A DNA stretch of 64,000 bases, taken from contig OY759785.1 of NCBI GenBank assembly GCA_963662605.1, forward strand, positions 2,170,001 to 2,234,000. Reading direction: 5' to 3'. The stretch is from G963662605 sp963662605 (GTDB lineage: Bacteria > Bacteroidota > Ignavibacteria > Ignavibacteriales > Ignavibacteriaceae). Shown in pieces: positions 8,857-17,730 of the stretch; within the stretch, counting starts at the first letter, position 1; each line of letters starts with the position of its first letter. The notes under the pieces are model-generated. The model had not been told where the DNA came from and did no database searches. It saw only the letters and a list, made by a program, of their open reading frames with translations. The translations under genes and the position numbers were made by a program.

Positions 8857-9867
8857 ATGTTATTAACACTTATCATAATAATCTTTTTGGCGCTTGCCTT
8901 TGATTTTATTAATGGATTTCATGATGCAGCAAATTCGATAGCCACGGTAGTATCCACAGGTGTACTTTCTCCAAAGTTTGCAGTAGCCTGGGCTGCATTC
9001 TTCAATTTCGTTGCGTTTCTGATTTTCGGTCTTCATGTAGCAACAACAATGGCAAAAGGAATTGTAAGGCCTGATGTTGTTGACCTCTATGTGATTGGAA
9101 GCGGATTGGTAGCCGCAATTATCTGGAATTTACTGACCTGGTGGTGGGGCATTCCTTCAAGCAGTTCACACACGATGGTCGGTGGGTTTGTCGGCGCAGC
9201 AGTTGCAAAGGCCGGTTTTGGAGCCGTTTTTATGGGTGAGGTATTAAAAATCACTTTGTTTATCTTTTTAGCTCCGATCATTGGCATCGTTTGCTCACTG
9301 ATTCTTTCTATCATTACACTACATATATGTAAAAACTTTTCTCCTGCAAAAGTAGATAAGAATTTTCGAAAGCTTCAACTACTGTCTTCCGCCGCGTATA
9401 GCCTTGGACACGGTGGCAATGATGCTCAAAAAATGATGGGTATTATTTATATCGCGTGTTTGACTACGGGAGCATTGCCAAAAACCAGTACACCTCAAAT
9501 ACCACTTTGGATCGTGCTTTCTTGCCATGCGGCCATAGCTCTCGGCACTTTATCCGGCGGCTGGCGTATTGTCAAAACAATGGGGCAGAAGATAACTAAA
9601 CTCAGACCATTTGAAGGATTTAGCGCCGAAACAGCAGGTGCATTGACTTTATTCGGTACGGCAATGGCAGGTATTCCGGTAAGCACTACCCACACCATTA
9701 CCGGCAGTATTATCGGAGCAGGAATTACAAAAAGATTGTCTGCCGTCCGTTGGAAAGTAACCTTGGAGCTTTTATGGGCCTGGGTTCTTACTATACCGGT
9801 TTCAGCAGCGCTTGCAGCAGTAATTTACTGGGTTACTGTGCATTATTTAGTATTTCTCCATTTTTAG
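8857..9867 (+). CDS. PiT-family inorganic phosphate transporter
   Basis: 336-residue integral membrane permease for phosphate uptake, driven by H+ or Na+. The two inverted PiT repeats are visible: FDFINGFHDAANSIATVVSTGVLSP in the N-terminal half and SLGHGGNDAQKMMGII in the second half, each with the GxxDA-type signature. PSSSSHTMVGGFVG and PVSTTHTITGSIIGAG are the paired Ser/Thr-His loops. Around ten hydrophobic segments are apparent. It forms an operon with the DUF47 gene upstream, and a terminator hairpin follows. A low-affinity Pit-type role is family knowledge; ion coupling cannot be decided. Confidence 0.93.
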   Translation: MLLTLIIIIFLALAFDFINGFHDAANSIATVVSTGVLSPKFAVAWAAFFNFVAFLIFGLHVATTMAKGIVRPDVVDLYVIGSGLVAAIIWNLLTWWWGIPSSSSHTMVGGFVGAAVAKAGFGAVFMGEVLKITLFIFLAPIIGIVCSLILSIITLHICKNFSPAKVDKNFRKLQLLSSAAYSLGHGGNDAQKMMGIIYIACLTTGALPKTSTPQIPLWIVLSCHAAIALGTLSGGWRIVKTMGQKITKLRPFEGFSAETAGALTLFGTAMAGIPVSTTHTITGSIIGAGITKRLSAVRWKVTLELLWAWVLTIPVSAALAAVIYWVTVHYLVFLHF

Positions 9868-9886
9868 ATAAACGAAATTTTACAAT

Positions 9887-9927
9887 AAGCACTTTCCTTG
9901 TATCAAAAATACCGGGAAAGTGTTTTT
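9887..9927 (+). terminator. Terminator of the DUF47-PiT operon
   Basis: GCACTTTCC (9889-9897) pairs with GGAAAGTGT (9915-9923, one G-T pair), followed by TTTT. The loop is 17 bases. Confidence 0.65.
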
Positions 9928-10015
9928 ACTTTATTTTTCAGAATTTCGGACAGTTATTAATTTGAGAAAAATTGCTAAATTAATTGTATTATTCTTGGAA
10001 TTTGATTAAAAAACG

Positions 10016-10636
10016 ATGTTAAGAAGAGTTCTTTTATCAATCGGAAGCATTTTTGTATTTCTGGCAGGCTGTTACGCCTATGGAATGATATTGAATTTGC
10101 GTACAGATACTCTGACGGAACGCATGGCCGAACTCAATTTAAAGAAAATTTCTAACCCTTCAATTGTCGTTGATAAGAAGAAATACACACTTACGTTGTA
10201 TTCGGACTCCATTCAGGTTAAGGTCTATCGTGCTGTCTTCGGAAAGGGTAACCAGCAGAAGCAGACAGCAGATGAGTTGTCAACGCCGGTCGGTGAATAT
10301 GAAATTTGTGAGATAGATACCTCGCACATTTACCATAAATATTTTAGATTGAATTACCCGAATATCAATGACCTTCGTGCAGCGTTAAGAATGGGTTTGA
10401 TAACAAAGCCGGATTTCGAGAGTATGTCTCTTCAAACATATTACTCCGATTCGATTTCACAAAGTTCTATTAAGTGGAGGAAAATCGGCATACATGGTAT
10501 CGGACAATTAAATTTTTTATTTAATAATTTACCGTTCGTGTTTAATTGGACAGATGGTTCTATTGCTATTAGTAATGAAGAAATTGATGAGTTATATGGT
10601 GTTATCCAAAAAGGGACTAAAGTCACAATATTTTAA
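10016..10636 (+). CDS. YkuD-fold L,D-transpeptidase-like lipoprotein with Ser in place of the catalytic Cys
   Basis: 206 residues. The N-terminus has a hydrophobic stretch ending FLAGC (Cys19), a good lipobox. The rest fits the YkuD/ErfK domain, which crosslinks peptidoglycan or attaches proteins to it: VDKKKYTLTLYSD, TPVGEYEICEID, IGIHGIG (His160) and NWTDGSIAISNEEIDELY near the end. In active enzymes the last motif is GC(I/V)(A/R)(M/L)xN; here the codon is TCT, Ser182, so the essential nucleophile is missing. His and the substrate loop are kept. It may be a non-catalytic binding protein or use Ser. It overlaps the next lipoprotein gene and heads an envelope operon. Confidence 0.8.
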   Translation: MLRRVLLSIGSIFVFLAGCYAYGMILNLRTDTLTERMAELNLKKISNPSIVVDKKKYTLTLYSDSIQVKVYRAVFGKGNQQKQTADELSTPVGEYEICEIDTSHIYHKYFRLNYPNINDLRAALRMGLITKPDFESMSLQTYYSDSISQSSIKWRKIGIHGIGQLNFLFNNLPFVFNWTDGSIAISNEEIDELYGVIQKGTKVTIF

Positions 10637-11240
10637 TTTATTATGCTCTTTATTCTTCTTTGCGCTCGTTGTTTTACCGGGCTGTGGGAAAAATGATAAA
10701 AGTGAAGGACAGCCGGTTGCTTTCAAAACAGAAGATGAAAGAATTATTGAGTTTGTTAACACTACATACCACTGCAAAGAGGCAAAGGTTCTTAAGGGTA
10801 TGTATAAACCGGAGTATGATCTTTTTGCCGTCGTATATGAAGTAAACTCAGGCACAGAATTCGGTATTAGATTCTTATTGGTTCATTTGCATGCTGATTC
10901 TGTTGTTGTGGATTATAGTTCAAATCTTATTGATGGCGCGGTGAATCAATCGGCTTTTGAGCGGGTGAGAATACCCGGCAAAAATTACGATTTGGTATAT
11001 TATAACTCTACCGACTATTTTATGGGTTCCGGAGGCGGTGAAGTGTTTACGTATGTGATTGATTTTAATGAACCATTGATAGCATACGGACATATGTTCA
11101 TATCCGGCAGCGGAGCTCCTAACTTTTATATACCTTCATCAGTGAAGGATCAAAGTATCAGGGATTATCTCCTTAGAAGAATAAAATCGGATTTCTCTGA
11201 TGTAAAACCGGTTTCTCAGGATTATAAATTTGTTAATTAA
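10596..11240 (+). CDS. Predicted lipoprotein of unknown function
   Basis: I place the start at ATG 10596, overlapping the YkuD-like gene by 41 bases. This gives MVLSKKGLKSQYFN, a hydrophobic run and the lipobox VLPGC, a complete lipoprotein signal. In-frame ATGs at 10575 and 10554 would add residues before the basic region. The mature part (about 185 residues) begins with a charged linker GKNDKSEG and then a mixed alpha/beta domain with YNSTDYFMGSGGGEVFTYVIDF; I do not recognise a family. Its stop codon TAA shares its last base with the ATG of the BamA-like gene, so translation of the two is probably coupled. This suggests an outer-membrane or periplasmic partner role. Confidence 0.75.
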   Translation: MVLSKKGLKSQYFNLLCSLFFFALVVLPGCGKNDKSEGQPVAFKTEDERIIEFVNTTYHCKEAKVLKGMYKPEYDLFAVVYEVNSGTEFGIRFLLVHLHADSVVVDYSSNLIDGAVNQSAFERVRIPGKNYDLVYYNSTDYFMGSGGGEVFTYVIDFNEPLIAYGHMFISGSGAPNFYIPSSVKDQSIRDYLLRRIKSDFSDVKPVSQDYKFVN

Positions 11241-13249
11241 TGCGTTTATATAAAACCACATATATTTTCTTTCTGGCTTGTTTAACATTCATTTGTTTTA
11301 CTTCGACTGTAATGGCACAATCGGAAAAATACGAACTGATGAAAATTGAAGTAGCCGGGAACAAATCATATTCCTCAGCACAACTGAAAGAACTTATTGT
11401 TTCTCAGGAAACCCCGATGTGGGTTTGGCGGTTCTTACATTCTTTTTCCAGTCTCGGAAAAGCTCCTGTTTACTTTGACAGCACGAACATCGAAAGCGAT
11501 ATACGTTGTTTAAAAGAGTTTTATATTGCCAACGGATTTTTCAAGGTAGCAATTAATCCCTCCTATAAAATGGATTCAACTTCGTATGAAGCAAACTTAA
11601 AATATGATATTACCGAAGGTGAACCGTCTTTATACAGTAAAGTGCGCTTAATCGGTTTGGATTCAATTGATGTCGAAAAGAAAAGTGACTTGCTTCGCCT
11701 CTCTAATATTGACACCACAAAGAGATTTTCTCAGTCAATGGTTAAATCAAATACTGACAATATTGTTACGACTTTAGAAAATAGCGGCTACATGCTTGCA
11801 AAATACGATAGCACGGTTGTTATTCAGGATACTGCGATTAACAAAGCTGATGTGACCGTGTTTTTTTCTGCCGGAAAGAAATATGTAGTGAGTGACGTTT
11901 CCATATTGAAAAAGGGAGACGGCGCGGCGGATGTTGATGATAAGCTTTTTCAGGATATCATCGGTATCAAGAAGGGGGATGTATACAGTCTTGAGAAGAT
12001 ACGAATGAGCCAAATACGTTTGTATCGTACTTCGCTGTTTAATTCGGTTATCGTGGCACCGCAAATTGACGATACAACAAATTCCTCTGTACCCATCATC
12101 TTGAATGGTAATATCGGACTGCTTAATGAAGCAGCGCCGGAAATTATTATGAACAACCAATTAAACACGTTCAACATGGGTTTGGCTGCCAGTTACGCAC
12201 GTAAAAACTTTTTCGGAGAGGCAAGGAAGCTATCCATGACCGGTTCTTTCGGTCTTAGTGATGCATTCAGGTCGAAAGTCAGGAATCTTTCTAAAACATT
12301 TGCGTTGAATGATACTACGGTTATGGGGTATTTTGAAGGTGATTTGAAAATTGAACAGCCGTATGTTTTTAATCGTCCGATTTACGGCATTGTTGAAGGT
12401 TATTACAAAATCAACAAGGATTCAAGGTCGAATAAAAGGGCGTACGGCGGCAAGTTGAGCTTCGAATTTGAATTGCCAAGCTACACGTTTTTAAACTTTC
12501 TTACCGCGTATTACAATTTTGAAGTAGTTGACGAAATTTTCAACACCAGCGGAAGTGAAGTCAATAAAAACATTCCGATTTCGATATTGGGTGCCGAATG
12601 TAAAGCATATAGGGCGAATGATCCATTGTTCCCGACAGCCGGCTATAATTTGTCTTTCCTGATTGAAGAAGCGAATTCGATGAGCTATCTTTTCGGAAAA
12701 ATGTTATCAAATCCATTTAGCGGAGCAATGTTTTACAAAGCGCAAATTACGTCCGCCAATTATTGGTCATTGAGTAGAAGGAATCAGGAAGTTGCTGCTT
12801 TAAAATTCAAAACAGGGTATATGCAAACATACTTTGGTAACGAGATAGATATTCCAAGCACCCATAAGTTTTTTGTTGGTGGCAGCAATTCATTAAGGGG
12901 GTGGAAAGCAAGAGATTTAGCACCAACAGAAGTGGCTCAGGAAGGCAACATTTCGGGAGGTACTTTTTTATTGGAAAGCTCTGCTGAATACCGTTATAAA
13001 TTCACTCCGGAAATCGGCAGTGTGTTATTCGGTGATTTCGGAAATACCTGGCTTGGATATAAATCATTCCGGTGGGATATGATCGGCATAGACGCAGGTA
13101 TTGGATTTAGATACTATTCCGCGTTCGCACCATTCAGAATTGACTTTGGTGTTAAATTATATGATCCGCTCAACCAAAAACGAATAACCTCTAAACCCTT
13201 CTTTAAAGATGTCTTCGAATTTCAATTCGGTATCGGGGAAGCCTTTTAA
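11240..13249 (+). CDS. BamA/TamA-family outer-membrane barrel protein
   Basis: 669 residues. Signal peptide ends at STVMAQ (residue 27). Residues about 30-300 hold POTRA-type domains (YELMKIEVAGNKSYSSAQLKEL; IKKGDVYSLEKIRMSQIRLYRTSLFNSV), and the C-terminal half is a 16-strand-type Omp85 barrel with GGSNSLRGWKARDL, equivalent to the conserved RGF-type loop, and a final aromatic-rich strand. Omp85 proteins insert or export outer-membrane proteins. With fewer POTRA repeats than classical BamA (five) it may be a TamA-like or specialised paralogue. It is the third gene of an overlapping operon with a YkuD-like lipoprotein and another lipoprotein. It faces the YIP1 gene, with no clear terminator in the 22 bases between them. 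Confidence 0.87.
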   Translation: MRLYKTTYIFFLACLTFICFTSTVMAQSEKYELMKIEVAGNKSYSSAQLKELIVSQETPMWVWRFLHSFSSLGKAPVYFDSTNIESDIRCLKEFYIANGFFKVAINPSYKMDSTSYEANLKYDITEGEPSLYSKVRLIGLDSIDVEKKSDLLRLSNIDTTKRFSQSMVKSNTDNIVTTLENSGYMLAKYDSTVVIQDTAINKADVTVFFSAGKKYVVSDVSILKKGDGAADVDDKLFQDIIGIKKGDVYSLEKIRMSQIRLYRTSLFNSVIVAPQIDDTTNSSVPIILNGNIGLLNEAAPEIIMNNQLNTFNMGLAASYARKNFFGEARKLSMTGSFGLSDAFRSKVRNLSKTFALNDTTVMGYFEGDLKIEQPYVFNRPIYGIVEGYYKINKDSRSNKRAYGGKLSFEFELPSYTFLNFLTAYYNFEVVDEIFNTSGSEVNKNIPISILGAECKAYRANDPLFPTAGYNLSFLIEEANSMSYLFGKMLSNPFSGAMFYKAQITSANYWSLSRRNQEVAALKFKTGYMQTYFGNEIDIPSTHKFFVGGSNSLRGWKARDLAPTEVAQEGNISGGTFLLESSAEYRYKFTPEIGSVLFGDFGNTWLGYKSFRWDMIGIDAGIGFRYYSAFAPFRIDFGVKLYDPLNQKRITSKPFFKDVFEFQFGIGEAF

Positions 13250-13271
13250 AAACCAGAATGTTCGTTTACCG

Positions 13272-14081
13272 CTAATTAGAAAAACGGTTTAAAAACGGGA
13301 CATATTTCATAGCAGCGAAAAACAATCCACTCCAGATAATCCAACTTCCGAAAATTACAAGAGCGTATGCAGTATATGATTTTGCTTTGGACAGTTTTGT
13401 TAATCCAATTGTAAAAACAACATATGCCCAAATTGTAAACGGATCTATTTTTGAAAGCAAAAACTTAACAATCCCGTTTTCGGTTACATTCAATAAACCG
13501 GCGAGGGATGCACTTTCAAATTGCCGGTCAAAAACAAATGCAAGGATAATACATACGATGATATTGAGTATCGAAATGTATCCTGCCATGCTGTATGCGA
13601 CAAGAAAGCTTTCGAAATTGAGCGGAGATTTGACGAATATCTTTGATACTAAGAAGAAATACGCGACGATACAGAAGAAGACAATGCCACCGACGAAGAT
13701 GACAGAAATAGTTTGAATAACCATACCGGGTACCGTGCCGATAATTGCTAATCCCTTTTCAGCCTTCTCAATTCCATCCTGAGCTTCGGCTCTTGTCATT
13801 GTACCGTTGGCGACTTGCTTTTCAAATGCCTGCTCCATTTTATCGCGGGCTTTGGATTTAACAGTCTCCTTGATAACATTATTCTGCATTACAATGAGAA
13901 CGGATGCGGCTGCAAAAATGAGAATCAGGAAGAAGGGGACAAGCCAGTCAGATGATGTAGATTTCGTTGCGGCAATATTTTCAAATACTTTACCGGGTTC
14001 GGTGATAATACCGGTCACTTTGTCGAAAAAGCTAAGGGGTTCACCTGCCGGAGTGTCAGTAGTGCTATTGTTCTCTTCCAT
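13272..14081 (-). CDS. YIP1-family integral membrane protein
   Basis: 269 residues. A hydrophilic N-terminus with PLSFFDKVTGIITEPGKVFENIA, the typical opening of bacterial YIP1-domain proteins, is followed by five predicted membrane segments: about 48-65, 118-145, 160-182, 212-228 and 240-258. A charged segment at about 72-110 (KSKARDKMEQAFEKQVANG) lies between the first two. Bacterial members have no settled function. It stands alone between the convergent BamA-like gene and argS. Confidence 0.75.
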   Translation of the reverse strand: MEENNSTTDTPAGEPLSFFDKVTGIITEPGKVFENIAATKSTSSDWLVPFFLILIFAAASVLIVMQNNVIKETVKSKARDKMEQAFEKQVANGTMTRAEAQDGIEKAEKGLAIIGTVPGMVIQTISVIFVGGIVFFCIVAYFFLVSKIFVKSPLNFESFLVAYSMAGYISILNIIVCIILAFVFDRQFESASLAGLLNVTENGIVKFLLSKIDPFTIWAYVVFTIGLTKLSKAKSYTAYALVIFGSWIIWSGLFFAAMKYVPFLNRFSN

Positions 14082-14152
14082 AAAATATCTCTCGTTAATT
14101 TTAACAAAATTAAGAAAATTTATGGTATGAATACAATAAAGGAACTATTTAA

Positions 14153-15781
14153 TTACATTTTTTCAGGAGCCGATACACCAAGTATCGAAAGTCCGTTCTT
14201 TAAAACTATTTTTGTCGCAGCCGCGAGAGTCAATCGGGACTCTGCAACATGTTTCTCCGAACCGATAATTCGACAAACGGTATAGAACCGGTGAAATGCT
14301 TCCGCTAATTCCTGCAGATACATTGCAATTCTATGGGGTTCATATAGTTCGGCTGATTGAAGAACGACATCAGGAAAGATAAGAAGCTTTTTTAATAATT
14401 TTTGTTCTTCCGGAACAACTAAAACGCTTAGGTTTTCACGGTTTTGTTCAATATGCTGTTCAGAGGCATTTCTCATTATCGAGCAAATTCTCGCATGGGC
14501 ATACTGGAGGTAGAAAACCGGATTTTCATCCGATTGTTTTTTAGCAAGGCCGATGTCAAAGTTCATGTGGGTAGTAATTGAGCGCATGTTAAAAAAGTAT
14601 CGTACAACATCATTCCCGACTTCCTCAACGAGGTCGTCAATTGTTACATAGTTAGCCTTACGGGTGGACATTTTCACTGTCTGATTGTCCTGTGTAATAG
14701 TAACAAACTGGTGTATCAGAACCTTGATTTTTTCCACTGGATACCCTAAAGACTTCAAGGCGGCCATAACATCTGGATAGGTAGCGTTATGATCGGAACC
14801 AAAGAGATCAATAATTAAATCATACTTGCGGTCAAACTTCGTAATATGGTAAGCAATATCCGGGAGGCGATATGTTGGTTCGCCGGTAGATTTAATAATA
14901 ACTTTATCCTGTTCGTTTCCCATTTCGGAAAGTTTCAACCACGTTGCACCGTCTTTTTCGTATATAAGACCTTTTTCTTTCAGCTGTTCAAGAAGGTTTT
15001 TGATTTTGCCTTCCTCGTACAGACTGTTTTCGTTATAGAAGATTTTATGGTCAATCAGAATTGAGTGCAGGGTCTTCTTAATATCAGCGAATATAAACTC
15101 TTCAGCTGCGGCTTTAAACTTTCCTTCGGGATTTTCATCCAACAGGGAAGAGCCATGTTCATTAATTAGATTTTGCGCAATCGTTTTAATGTAATCACCC
15201 TGATAATAATCCTCAGGGAATTCGATCGTCTCACCCAGCAGTTCACGGTACCGGTATTTAACAGAATCACCAAGTACCCGCATTTGTCTTCCGGCATTAT
15301 TAAAATAGTATTCGCGATCCACATCGTAACCAATCCATTCCAGCATATTCGCGATAGTATCACCACATACTGCATTTCTGCCGTGTCCTACAGTCAACGG
15401 CCCGGTAGGATTAGCGGATACGAATTCGACATTAGCCTTTTTCCCTGAATTCTTTGCAGACTTACCGAATGAACTTCCTGAATCCAAGATTTCGGTGGTT
15501 CTGTTGGCAATATACGCCGGGGCAAAAAAGAAGTTAATGAATCCGGGTCCCGCGATTTCAGTTTTTGTGATAACATTGGTATCCAAAGTGAGCGCGTTGG
15601 TAATAGTTGTTGCAATTTCCCGTGGGTTCTTTTTGAGCCTTTTGGAGATGATCATTGCGATATTGGTAGAAAAATCACCGTGAGCTTCCTGCTGAGGTAT
15701 ATCAAATTGCAGGAAGGGCAGTGACTCTTTATCAATTTCGGAAATAACGGGGTTAATCAGATTATATAAATATTTTCTCAA
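14153..15781 (-). CDS. argS: Arginyl-tRNA synthetase
   Basis: 542-residue class I synthetase. The N-terminal tRNA-binding domain (EAHGDFSTNIAM) precedes SANPTGPLTVGHGRN, with the HIGH-type motif VGHG at 131-134. The C-terminal half contains FVTITQDNQTVKMSTRKANYVTIDDLVEEVG, where KMSTR replaces KMSKS, as in many bacterial ArgRS. The anticodon domain ends the protein (LAAATKIVLKNGLSILGV). Length is normal. It is the last gene of a minus-strand operon with rsfS 32 bases upstream. Confidence 0.97.
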   Translation of the reverse strand: MRKYLYNLINPVISEIDKESLPFLQFDIPQQEAHGDFSTNIAMIISKRLKKNPREIATTITNALTLDTNVITKTEIAGPGFINFFFAPAYIANRTTEILDSGSSFGKSAKNSGKKANVEFVSANPTGPLTVGHGRNAVCGDTIANMLEWIGYDVDREYYFNNAGRQMRVLGDSVKYRYRELLGETIEFPEDYYQGDYIKTIAQNLINEHGSSLLDENPEGKFKAAAEEFIFADIKKTLHSILIDHKIFYNENSLYEEGKIKNLLEQLKEKGLIYEKDGATWLKLSEMGNEQDKVIIKSTGEPTYRLPDIAYHITKFDRKYDLIIDLFGSDHNATYPDVMAALKSLGYPVEKIKVLIHQFVTITQDNQTVKMSTRKANYVTIDDLVEEVGNDVVRYFFNMRSITTHMNFDIGLAKKQSDENPVFYLQYAHARICSIMRNASEQHIEQNRENLSVLVVPEEQKLLKKLLIFPDVVLQSAELYEPHRIAMYLQELAEAFHRFYTVCRIIGSEKHVAESRLTLAAATKIVLKNGLSILGVSAPEKM

Positions 15782-15813
15782 AACATCTCCGGTCGGTGAT
15801 TGCTAATATCTTT

Positions 15814-16212
15814 TTATTTACTGGATTTCGTAGTTCTTTTTTTGCGAACCGGTTTGACTACAATCGGTTCATCAACTAAGTCTGTCACTTTAGCGTCAGC
15901 CCAAAGTTTCTCGATATTATAAAATTCCCTGAATTCATTTCTGAAAATATGTACGACGATGTCAACATAATCCAGCAGTACCCAGGTTAACCCTTGCAGG
16001 CCTTCTTTGTGCCAAAGTTTCACATCGTGATCCTTTAACTTATCTTCAATGCTATCGGCAATCGCTTTTACCTGCGTATCGGATTCCCCGGTACATATAA
16101 TGAAGTAGTCCGTAATTGTTGTGATATTACGGAGATCCAATACTTTGCTGTCCTTGCCTTTTTTTTCAAAAATAGCTTGCGCAATAAGTTGGATAGTTTC
16201 TTCTGAGTTCAA
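15814..16212 (-). CDS. rsfS: Ribosome silencing factor RsfS
   Basis: 132 residues of the Iojap/RsfS family, which bind ribosomal protein uL14 and prevent subunit joining during starvation. Characteristic segments are VLDLRNITTITDYFIICTGES, DTQVKAIADSIEDKLK, and LWHKEGLQGLTWVLLDYVDIVVHIF followed by REFYNIEKLWADA. A basic tail (VRKKRTTKSSK) extends past the core. It lies 7 bases after the LytR_C gene and upstream of argS. Confidence 0.95.
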   Translation of the reverse strand: MNSEETIQLIAQAIFEKKGKDSKVLDLRNITTITDYFIICTGESDTQVKAIADSIEDKLKDHDVKLWHKEGLQGLTWVLLDYVDIVVHIFRNEFREFYNIEKLWADAKVTDLVDEPIVVKPVRKKRTTKSSK

Positions 16213-16219
16213 AAGAGCC

Positions 16220-16702
16220 TCACTTTTTTAATAATAATGATTTGTAATCTTTGCCGATGATAATGGATACATCAACATAGTAATTTTTGTTATACTGACG
16301 AACAATATTCGCAGTATCAACACCTAACATTTGGGCAATATATTTCGCTCGATCGTCTTTGCTGTTCCGGCTGATGATCAGCGTGTTCGGCATATCAAAT
16401 GAAATATAGTTGCCTGTTTGAACAACATCCATTTTATTTTTTCTCAAATACTCAATAAATTTATCCCCGACACCTGCTTTACCGCAGCCGTTGAGGACTT
16501 CCAGCTGTATTGCATGGACGGAGTCAACACCAGCAGTCGGCTTATCTACCTTTTTTGCAGGAAGCACACCGGATAATAAAGTATATGCGAGAAAAATGAT
16601 GACTAATGAAAGAATGGCGATGAGACTATTCAGAAAAAGAGACCTTTTCCCTGAAAAGAATGTTCCCAAATTATCTTTTGATTTTGATGTAACTGCCTTC
16701 AC
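16220..16702 (-). CDS. Membrane-anchored LytR C-terminal-domain protein
   Basis: 160 residues. A single membrane segment at about 25-47 (LNSLIAILSLVIIFLAYTLLSG) is followed by a LytR_C domain: HAIQLEVLNGCGKAGVGDKFIEYLRKNKMDVV, NTLIISRNSKDDRAKYIAQMLGVDTANIV and VDVSIIIGKDY. This small domain usually follows LytR-CpsA-Psr enzymes; stand-alone forms next to rsfS are common in this phylum, and their role in the envelope is unclear. It sits directly before rsfS. Confidence 0.82.
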   Translation of the reverse strand: MKAVTSKSKDNLGTFFSGKRSLFLNSLIAILSLVIIFLAYTLLSGVLPAKKVDKPTAGVDSVHAIQLEVLNGCGKAGVGDKFIEYLRKNKMDVVQTGNYISFDMPNTLIISRNSKDDRAKYIAQMLGVDTANIVRQYNKNYYVDVSIIIGKDYKSLLLKK

Positions 16703-16729
16703 GAATCCTGTTTGCTAAAATTCCCGGTT

Positions 16730-17218
16730 TTATTGACCATTTAGTATGCTGAATGGCGACGAATTGAAATAATCGTAACCGTTGTAATAACTGCCGTATG
16801 GTATTTGGCGGTATTGCAGCATCACCGTAACATTATCCCATGGAGCGTAATTCAACTGAGCCCGGTCAATATATATACCGCTGATACTGTTCTGGAAATT
16901 CTTACCGAATGAACTGTATGGCGAATGCACCAGACTTGCATCAAGCTGAACATTCAACTTATCGGTAAAATTATACTGCATTGAATTAGTGTAAACACTA
17001 AGAGCAACACCTTCTTTTCCCATGCTCGTATAAGACATGGAATAGGTATGATGCATCGAAAATTTGCTTGGATCAAAAAGACCCAATATGAAATTCGGTG
17101 AATCATTTATCATTCCGTCCTTAACGCTCGGTTTAAAGATGTTTGAATCTTTAAACTGCGGACGTACTGTTAAGGGCAGCACTAAGACCAAGAATGTAAG
17201 AATGAATAACTTTTTCAT
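16730..17218 (-). CDS. Small exported protein, probably outer-membrane associated
   Basis: 162 residues with a signal peptide (MKKLFILTFLVLVLPLTVRPQ). The mature part is rich in aromatic, Asn and Ser residues with alternating hydrophobic positions (HHTYSMSYTSMGKEGVALSVYT, LNVQLDASLVHSPYSSFGKN, LNYAPWDNVTVMLQYRQIPYG), as in short outer-membrane beta-barrels. I do not recognise a named family. It is the first gene of the operon leading to the LytR_C protein, rsfS and argS. Confidence 0.65.
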   Translation of the reverse strand: MKKLFILTFLVLVLPLTVRPQFKDSNIFKPSVKDGMINDSPNFILGLFDPSKFSMHHTYSMSYTSMGKEGVALSVYTNSMQYNFTDKLNVQLDASLVHSPYSSFGKNFQNSISGIYIDRAQLNYAPWDNVTVMLQYRQIPYGSYYNGYDYFNSSPFSILNGQ

Positions 17219-17280
17219 AGTAACCGGCTAAATATTTGATTCTAATTTTAACCTATTCTTCATCATTTGTCAAGACAAAA

Positions 17281-17637
17281 CTATATACTTTTCTTGACTT
17301 TATTCGATTTGTCAACGAGTACGATTGTTGGTTTGTGATTCTTTGCTTCATCGTCACTCATTTCGCCGTAGGTAATTATCACTACTTCGTCGCCAACGTA
17401 ACCCAAACGGGCAGCAGGGCCATTCAGACAGATCATCCCGCTACCGGCAGGTCCTTCAAGAGCGTACGTTTCCAAACGGTTCCCGTTATTCACATTTACG
17501 ACTTGTACTTTTTCAAAAGGCAGAATATCCGCTGCTTTGAGAAGATCGGTATCAATAGTAATACTTCCTTCATAGTACAATTCGCACATGGTAACCGTTG
17601 CTCTGTGAATTTTTGATCTGAACATTTCTCTGGTCAT
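17281..17637 (-). CDS. panD: Aspartate 1-decarboxylase proenzyme
   Basis: 118 residues. It makes beta-alanine for pantothenate and CoA. The self-processing site Gly24-Ser25 is visible in YYEGSITID; Ser25 becomes the pyruvoyl group. GSGMICLNGPAARLGYVGDEVVIITYGEM is the conserved core. ATG at 17637 gives MTREMFRSKIHRATV; the family often starts at the internal MFRSKIH. The gene appears solitary, between the small exported protein and the GlmM-like gene. Confidence 0.96.
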   Translation of the reverse strand: MTREMFRSKIHRATVTMCELYYEGSITIDTDLLKAADILPFEKVQVVNVNNGNRLETYALEGPAGSGMICLNGPAARLGYVGDEVVIITYGEMSDDEAKNHKPTIVLVDKSNKVKKSI

Positions 17638-17730
17638 TATAAAATCGTTTCCTTAATTAAATTAATCATTACAACAAAAATACGGGTTATTTGGTTCGAT
17701 TCAAAACAGTTCACACATACAGTATTCTTG

